Below are positions 11,301 through 20,300 of a DNA stretch of 21,275 nucleotides, piece after piece; the first letter of the stretch is position 1; every line of letters begins with the position of its first letter. The stretch spans positions 20,576 through 41,850 of the forward strand of contig BMAT01006899.1 of the NCBI GenBank assembly GCA_019649035.1, read 5' to 3'. Below the pieces are notes generated by a model. The model was not told where the DNA came from and did not search any database. It was given only the letters and a program-made list of their open reading frames with translations. The DNA comes from Elysia marginata (lineage: Eukaryota; Mollusca; Gastropoda; Plakobranchidae). A program made the translations under genes and the position numbers.

Positions 11301-14300
11301 TAAAGAGTTATCCCATTGTCTTATGGATCAAACAAAGTGAATTCTAGTAATAATGAGAGTAATTTCCAATGGTGATATTTGTATCAAAAAAACTTAATTA
11401 TTGAACAGGCAAGTATTTTGCCTAACTTTATTGAATCAACATTTGCAACTTCAGATGTGCCTGATTTCCTGCGCATTGACTCAGTGAGTACACTGAAAAG
11501 TCTACCAAATCACAATAATAAAAGAAACCCAATTTCTGAACTATCCCCTGGCATCGACTTTTTGTTGCGGCCAAAAGAAATCAAAACAACTATGAATATA
11601 AAGGGTTTGGGGGCAAAATATGAAAGAAAATGTAACGAATGCTATTTTACCCTTTGTTCATTTTCTATTAAATACAATTAAAAACTGATGTTTTCTGATT
11701 TTTTGTAAAATAAACACAGTTTTGGGTAGCTCAATAAAATCTTTACTGTCCCTGATAAGTTGTAAAGAAAAAAAGAAACAAAAGCAAATTTTGCCAAATT
11801 TTGAGATGGATATTCCTCATTTTGCTCCGAAACCGCAAATACATAGTTACACCATAAACAAAGAAAACATAATGAAACAAAATTGTACTTTGCTGCCGGA
11901 GAAAAGTGTTTTGGCTGATCGACTGCTCCTCCTCGACACAAGGCTAGTGTCTCCACCACCATCAGCACTGTGAATGTTCTGACCCCGGCTAGATGAGGGC
12001 TGAACTTTGACCTGGGCCTTAACCTGTTTTATCCAGGTCGGCATGCGGTCCGGCCAGCTCTGCATAATGTTGTCTCGACTCCACAGTTGCTAACACAGGA
12101 AAAAACAAAGTGGAAAAACAAGTGTTAAGAAATTTTATTTCAAAGACTTTTGGAGTAAAACTTGTATAAAAATGGCATAAAACTATACAAAACTGAAATA
12201 ACAGAAAACTAAAAAAAAAAGCAGTAAATAAGCTGTTGTTTTTTCCTTCAAAGATCAAGGCCACACCTCCTTTGTGCAATCCATCATCCCTACATGAATG
12301 ATACAATACTTCTCCAGTTGGGGCCACATATTTATTCGCTCCATTCCACCTTATCTCACTTATATCCAAGATGTTAAACCTATACTTTTGCATTTCCGAG
12401 ATGACTTGGGCTGTCTTTCCTGTTTCATAAATGGTTTGAGCATTCCATGCGCCCAATCTCACCTGGTTCATGGGGGAGGTTCATTGACTGATTCGGGTCA
12501 AGGGCTTCCTTGCGAGTTTGACCTTTCACCTTCATGGAGGGCATATCTGCCCGAGTCGCTGGCGTTCCACCAAGGACTTGCTGTGATAGAATGTTTGTTG
12601 ATGTTTCTGTATTGGATTTATTTTTACATGGTGGGTTGCTGGCCCAATGCACAATGGTCCTCCTTCCCCAAGGGCGCCAGGCTTCCGACCGATATCTAGC
12701 AAAGTTATGTCTCTTTAGGGCTAAAGAAATCTTCAATATGAAAGAAAACTTAGTAGATTCCTACCTTCTTGGCAAGAACAGGTGGTCGTATTTTGTTCAT
12801 GTTATTGTCACTGCTGCCTTTTCGGGCAAATCTATGCATTGGAACCGTCCTTTTCAACCCAATTGGTACCTGGTTTGAAAGTTTTGGGAATTTTTTTAAA
12901 AACTGCATTTCAATAATATGACATATTCCTTTCCCATTACAATTTTTTGATGACTTAAATTGACAGAATATTTGGTCTAATTCATTCATGGTTAAAGAAA
13001 ATTGACCTTCATTGTAAATGTTTTAAAAAATTGCAAATATATATTGTAAAAATAGACTTCATTTCGTTAATAACTGACAAAATAAAATCGAACAATTTCA
13101 ATATTCAACTTTTAGGACTGAATGCAAGACCCACAGAATCTAAATTCAAGGCAATAATATTGCTGAGTGGACAATGCTAAGACCTCAGTGAGTCAAACTC
13201 TTGACCTGTGTAAACTTCAGATTTAAGTCTGACATATTCCAAACTGCAACATATAATTTTTCAAAATGTTTTGTAACTCAATACCCCCATGGATTCCGTA
13301 GTGCTCTCCCTGTCTATGGCTGGGATCCACTCTCCCAATGGCGTCACGGTGCGAAAAGAACCTTCGTCCCGGCTGTAAAGGTCACACATTGCTTCAATCT
13401 CTAGCGTCTGGGCTGATGTTGGCCGAAGCACTTCCTGGAACATGCTCTCCTGGGTGAGAAAGTAAAAACAGAAGGTAGAGCTTTGTACCTACAGAACATA
13501 TGCATACCCTATTAACACTTTATACCCGCATTTAAATAAAATATTTTAAGTTCAGTTCATCACAGTGTGAAATTTGAAATGGAAAATTCTTATGAACATC
13601 CTAGCCAAAGTTAATCCCATGCTAAATATAAGCATCAGGTAACAAAGAACAGAGTTTTTTTATTCTTGGGACACAGCATAGTGAGATAGTTTCATGCTGG
13701 TTTCATCACCACTTTTACTTTAATCCAGTCTCAAGAAACCTGGCCACACCATTAGTACTAGGTCGGCACATGAAAGTGAATAAAAATTTGTCTCGACTAG
13801 AAACCTCTAGAGAAGCCTTCAAGTGCTCTACTTAGTGAGCCATTGCTTATCCCAACCATTTGTAGTAAAAGTCATATATGAATACTGCTAGGGATAATCA
13901 AAGTGCAATATCTTCCAAACGTTTTTCACAGCAGATACTGCAATTTTACTGCTTCCGGAAGAATAGGTTTTCATACCCTACAAAGTTTAAACTGGTGTGC
14001 AAAAACAACTGTGATCCCTAACCAGATTTACCTATGACTAAATATGATAGCCTAAATCCTGAAATGTAGGGGGCTACACCTAAAAACACCCTAAAATGTG
14101 GCAGACTACACCCTGAAGTGTAGAAAACTACACCCTGAAGTGTAGCAGACTAAATTCTGAAGTAAAACTGACTAAATCCCGAAGTGGAACAGGCTAAATT
14201 CTGATCTGTAGTAGGCTAAACCCTGGAGTGTAGCAGACTAAATTCTGACACATGGCAAGCTAAACCCTCAAGTGCCATTTTTGCATATTAGTTTAATGGC

Positions 14301-17300
14301 GAATAAAAATCTGAGCAGTGTTGTCTTTTTAAAACCCCACAGTGAAATGCATAAATCAGACAGATGGCTTGCAGAAAGAACCTAATTTGTAAGAGTTGTC
14401 TTTCTTACCTTACACCTGCTCCTCTTAAAGACAAATGAGAGTCCAAATAGGAACGGCAGCACCATCATTGCCGACGCTAGAGCCACAATAACTTCCTCCC
14501 AGCCAAAGGAATCCTGCCAGGTTTCCCGTTCCAGTTCCTCACGAGAGTGAAACGCCCCGTACCAGACAGCATTGATACACATATACAAGTAGACACAGGT
14601 GAGCAGAACCATGGCTCGCTGAACACGGGTGAACCGACTGTGGTCAGGCCGCTCAACCACGGAGAGCCAAGCGTGAACGTCTGCCCAACTTTGGCTCAGC
14701 ACCGAGGTGAAACGCGTTTTGAATCGCAACACTTCCTCTTCTCCTGAAAAGGTTGAAAACAAAAGTAAACAAAACACAAGAAAGGTAACGCACTTTTAAC
14801 TACACTTATGCCCCTGACATTCAAAGTGCAGTATCTCCAGTCCTTACCTACACGCTAGTTTTGCCTTATTCAAGAAAAAAGCATTTTGTTTTATAACGCC
14901 ATGAATTATATATATATATGTTACATCAAGATTATCAAAAGTATAAAATTTGCAGGGAAGGCAACTGAAGTGCTGTAAGCGACTCGCTGAGCTTTGATTG
15001 TCAGAGACAAGCTAAAAATCTTGCCGCAATGACAGAAAGAAATGCAGTAAGTGACTCGCTGCAACTTGATTGCCTAGCCAGACTGCTGGCCCCAGGCTGG
15101 CACAGGTAACTGAATGTAAAAAACAAGGTGTGGCTGAGGCATTGCAGGGGGGGGGTGATCTGTGGTTAACGGCCTTTCCTCTACAATCTCAGACATCAGT
15201 ACTATTTCTTCTGATAATTGAGTTTAAGTTTATAACTATGACCATACATACTTTTCTTCAGTTTCCCTTTAGCTTCCCCCCTCCCAATCCCAGTCTTACA
15301 CTCAACCAATGATTTACAATACCGCACAGGTAACACTTGCTCAGTGGTCAGCAAATTTGGTTTGCAACTTATGCTTGGGTACATTATCATTTTGCATTTT
15401 TCTATGTCCCATTTCAGTTTTTGTTATAGCTCGAATTTTTTATTTGTTTTCTCTTTTGTATATTTTGTTGCTATAATCCCTTTGCATTATGATAGGTCAT
15501 AAAAGTTATGAAGCCGCCGATATCGTTATTGTAAATTCTCTGATAGAAATATGCAAATCTTTAATTTAAAAATTACAAATATGTGTTTATAATCATAGGG
15601 TTCCCTTATTAAAAAAAACTTGCAGCAAAAGACTGCTTACGATTTTCTTTCTTAAATGATTCGTTTTTTTCTCAACCTCGTCAACTTGTCTATCTTGGTA
15701 CCAACCAGTAAATGACAACTAATAGTAAATGTTGATTTGCTTTACTGTGTACACCTATTTAAAACTTTCAGGATTTAAATAAAACAATCGAATCAACAAT
15801 TCAAAAGTTTAAACTGGTTTGACCTGCCTGCTCCAGCAGCTGCTGCAAGCTAAATATACTGTTAATCCTCGTCCATAATGAGCGATACAACATGTTATTA
15901 TTTGAGCGAAAAAAAAAACAATTAAAATTGTTTGAACAACTTAAAGATGAAATCAGGTAACCGACAAATGGTCAGCCTGCCTGGCCTGCACACGCGGTGT
16001 GAGAGTCTGTAATAAGGTTGTAGGTGTTGTTGCACTTTAGTTGGCAGAGCCAAGCAGGGCTGAAAACTTACTGCTAAGGGGTCTTAAAGTAGAAACCAAG
16101 TTACTGCACTTCGATTGGCAGGAGGTACTGTGGTGTTGCACTTAATGTGCTTTGAAAAATAAAGGCACATCATTCAGTAAATATTTGACCAACTGCAATT
16201 TTGATGATAAATATAGGTTGATATGTTTGTATATTAGTATTCTATGCACAAAGTTTTCATCAGATACTGCACTTTGATTCAGGTGCAGAGAGGCACTGCA
16301 ACAATCTGAACAGTTTTGCTCTTCAATTGTTTGCCTCCAGAAGTTTTCTAGGCTTTTGATCATTCATCTATATCTTTCTCTTCTGCCTTTCTACGTAATG
16401 TCACAATAAAATTGTAGAGTTCTAAATATTTTGAAATTTTAAAGGCATCAAATTGATTAAGAGGATCTCTGTTGCCAACATGAATGATAAAGTAAATTTT
16501 AAAATATATTTGGTAAAAGCAGTAATGCTCATTAATTTTCAAAAGACCATCACTGTGACCCCCCCCCCTTCCCAAAAAATGAAAAAGATAACTGCATTGA
16601 TTGGACCTGGGGAGGAAAAAAAGGAAAATAAGACTACAAAAAAGGTGTATGAAGATAGGAGGAAGACAGAAAAGACAAAGGGAGAGCAAGAGTGACACTT
16701 GTTAAATGCTCCTAGCAGTCACCAACCTGCCACTTTGATTGTCTTCTGGACAACTCCATCATCCATCTCTAGAGACAGCCAGCTGTCAACCAGGAATGTG
16801 TACTGAGCTCCAGTCTGCAGGTCTCTCACTGTGCAATACGACAGGAACCAGGCCGGGGAGAGACCCATGTTGTCATGCCACACAAGCAGTTTGGTCAACT
16901 CTCCCAGGTTCTCCGAGTGCGCTATGTGGAAAACGTCCCGCGAGCCGCGCTGAAATGCCCCAGGCTTACTGACATGACGAGCCTCGCCCTTGCTGTGTTC
17001 TCCGTACAGCTTAAGACCAATGTGGGCTGTGGTGCCTGGTGACAGAGAGATGAGATTTACAAGGAAAACAAGGACATAAGCTTTATTTAGAAGTAAAAAA
17101 AAAAGAATAGGAAGTTTTTTCAAGCAGCAAATTTGACAGACATATCAGACTTAGGCAGCAATTGCTGTTAAATTTGGGGAGTACGCATATAAAATATGTT
17201 TTATGTTAAAACTCCTTAAAACCAAAAATAAGAGAATCAAACAAATGGTTTAAGCAAAATAATGTTGTTACATAGAAATTGCTCAGACCAACCAAAAATA

Positions 17301-20300
17301 AGTCTAGATTTTGCAACACATAGAATGTTGGGTTGGACGGATTCCACCATAGTTTTATACATGTTATTGATCACAAATCAAACTTTCCAAATTTGAAAAT
17401 CAAACAATAGAAAGAAAAACAGAAAAAAAAACAGCAGTATGAAAAACTGAAGAAGTTAGAGGAGGAGCACAAACCTAAAATAAAAGTATGAAAAAGTTAA
17501 CAAACCTGAGCCAAACTGGCGTCCCGTGGCAAGAGTGACCTCATATTTGAACGGACCATCACGGCCACAGAGCGGGATTCTTGAGATCCTCCTAAGATCC
17601 AAGCGGTCCAAGTAACGACAGATAAAACCAGTGATAACAAACAGCACCAGTACAACCGCAAGGGCAATGAACACAACTGGGTTAGTGTTCAGATCCAGAT
17701 TCTGCTCAAATAACAACAAGCAAGAGTTGATTTCGACTGATCTCAAGTTTTATTTGATCTCATAGGATAAAGTCTATAAACCCAGTCAAAAAAAAATTTT
17801 TAGGGTTGGCAAGCAGGAATGCACGCAGCTAACACACAAAAAGCAGGACAATTTTCAAGAGCCCTATGAAGACAAATGCTAGGTACTATAACTTACCTGT
17901 TGCCTTTTTAGAATGTTTGATACTCCTACTAAAAAGATGTAAACTATTTTGATTTTGTGGTAAAATGAACTGAACCTGGTTTCATAGCTGAAAATTGTAT
18001 AGCCAGACTTGTGTAAACTTTAACTTTGACGATTACTTCAAATTTTAAAGTTCTGATTTGGCTAGTTTGCTACTTAGAACTATGAAAAATTACCCACATT
18101 GGACCATACCTTTCCGTTGAAGCCACAAACTTGTCTGTGCCTTTGTAAATTTAAGATAATTGGAAATCTTTACTCACTGGGATTCCGGAATTTAAAGCAG
18201 ATAAATAACAGCAAGTTCAAAATAATGTTGCAACATTGATGATTAAGAAGAAGTGACCTTGTTACCAGTTCAACAGGGCAGTGAATGTAAAGTAGCATCA
18301 ATTGCTTTCTAATGATTAAATTGTCAATATTTTCTGACCTATTTGAGTAATATGTATACACCTTACATCCCCATCAGGACTAAAGATCAGAGAGGAAAAG
18401 TCTGTCAACAAAACCTAAAACAAATTTAAAAACCTATAGAAACAAAGCTCTCATATTCCAGGGCCCAGTTTTTAGAAACAGTTTACCTTTATCAGTCTAA
18501 GAGTCAAAATCTGTTTCTACGTCTAAAACATCTCTAAGATTTTGTTGTCAAGCACTTTGAGAGGTTTTTTTTGTAAAAGGTTATATATCAATCTTGCAGA
18601 CGATTAGAAAACTTGCTTGCAAGGGAAAATACCAAATTTGGTTTAAATTTTAATTAGTTTGAGATGCACAGACAAATTTTATGTTCAGACTTGTCATATC
18701 TTTCACGAAAGTATGATCAAAGTTGCAGGAAATGTTTTAATACTCGAAAGGGTTGAAAGATTTTAAAAGTATGAAATTAGCGGTGGAGCGAAGTAGGCCT
18801 TAAGTGGAAACGCCCGAAATGTCGTTCTTTAGTATGATTCAAAACTTTGACTTATTATAGCTTCAACACCCACCGCCTTGCCACTGAGAGAAACATGGCT
18901 TATACCATGTCGCCAATACCCATCTTAAAAATGAAGTTTCATGGCGTAGATCCTTACTTAGCCTCTCTAAGCGACTCGCTTAATTGAATGGGAAGATCCA
19001 AATCGCACCAAAGGCAACTATTTGAGCCCGGAAGCACACCAACACTTAGCCAAAAAAAAAAACCAAAAAAAAAACCACAGAGAACAAACAATAATATTTA
19101 AGATGAGCCTTATATGAATTACAGATCTAGAGATCAGAATAAGTAGTGGAGACAGCCACTGCGCAACCAAATGATTGAAAGATTTTAAAAGTATGAAATT
19201 AGAAGTGGAGAAAAGTAAGCTTTAAGTGGAAATGTCTGCCTTTAGTATGATTTGAACCTTCGATTTATAGTAGCTTTGGTATCCACTGCCTCGCCACTTA
19301 GAGAAACACAGCTTATACCACTACAGTCCTTCAAAAAGGAGTTTCATGTGAAGGTCCTTGCTTAGCCTCTCTAAGCGACCTTTTTACTTGAAAGGGAAGA
19401 TCCAAGTCCCACCAAGGGCAACCATTTGCATCCGGAAGCACTTATTTTGATCTCTTTTAATATAGGAAAGGTCTTTAAAACAAATGATTCACTGCACATG
19501 CCCAGTTTAACATCATGCAAAAGCTTTGTAATTCTTTAGAAAGTGTTAAAATCTGACCATCCGATTCAGGTAAGATACGAATACTGAAAACTTTCAAAAA
19601 AAAAAAAATAAAACTACTTAAATCTAATTGACCTGAGATAGGTATGAAACATATGAAACTGCTTTTTCTCCAGCCATCCATACGTAGAAAAGTTATAGAA
19701 GTTTAGCAATTTAAAAGGAACAAAAGCAAAAGATACACACCATACCTTCACATTCTAATGTCATGAAGACAAAAAAAAGATATTGTGAACTATGAAATAC
19801 TAAGCCAGTTGTGGTTGTGACTGCTCTTCTTGTCAGACAGCAAGAGAGGTACAAACACAATCAATGACTCACATCCAAATCCTCAAAGCTGATATCTGAG
19901 ATTGAAACAATGCCAGCACCACCAAACGCAGTCAAGTGGTTACAAATACAGCTTGTAATCACTGCAGTAGATTCATCCTGAACTTCACAGCCTGAGCGTG
20001 ACCACAACTGGGAGCTTGTGTCAAAATACTGACAGTTGGAGAAATAGCTACCCACTGAGAGTTGAGCAGCGTCATTTCCGTTGTCATTAGTGGCTGCCAC
20101 AAACAGTGTGTCAGATCCCTTCATATCCCTAGAAGAGATGAAAAAAGAAGAAAATGGTTAGCACAGCAAGAGGAGAAAAAAAAAGAGAAATTTCTATAAA
20201 GGGATGGAAAATTATTATTTAAAAAAAACAACAAAAACCCTGAAAATACTTAATAGGCTAAGCATAACAAATTTCATAGACACAGGTTTTGAATATTATT

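Larger units (their letters stand above)
13450..14408 (-). other. Intron with minisatellite and repeat fragments
   Basis: 959 bases between the TM3 exon and the first loop exon. It holds the 22-bp minisatellite (14051-14275), a hairpin of the dispersed short motif (13900-13945) and a tRNA-like patch (13780-13860), each listed separately. Confidence 0.85.
14744..16726 (-). other. Long intron between PLAT and TM2-TM3 exons
   Basis: 1,983 bases. The exon phases on both sides fit directly, so no hidden exon is needed. It contains copies of the dispersed short motif, a local duplication gtaagc/tgactcgct at 14975 and 15047, homopolymers (G9 near 15148, C10 near 16560) and an (AT)n run near 14908. 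The frames at 16360-16698 are AT- and purine-driven chance. Confidence 0.82.
17702..19872 (-). other. Long intron between GPS and TM1 exons
   Basis: 2,171 bases. The left part (17702-18470) is plain AT-rich sequence. A GC-richer patch near 18460-18600, beginning cagggcccagtttttagaaa, may be an old transposon end. The tandem tRNA-like elements occupy 18753-19442, with poly-A/ACC runs at 19051-19078 between them. Confidence 0.82.

Noticed and set aside
11379..11681. 100-codon plus-strand frame as a nested gene.
   Set aside because: No homology, AT-driven composition, no supporting context.
12298..12878. Plus-strand frames of 114-133 codons.
   Set aside because: Antisense of the LINE fragment and of the exon 12765-12869; no domain in the plus reading.
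16360..16698. 112-codon minus-strand frame in the PLAT/TM2 intron as an extra exon.
   Set aside because: Flanking exons already join in phase (G + GA), and the peptide is Leu/Phe-rich and Ser-rich from purine/pyrimidine tracts.
18463..18600. cagggcccagtttttagaaa and following sequence as a transposon terminal repeat.
   Set aside because: Resembles repeat ends seen in invertebrates, but I could find no matching opposite end or target duplication.
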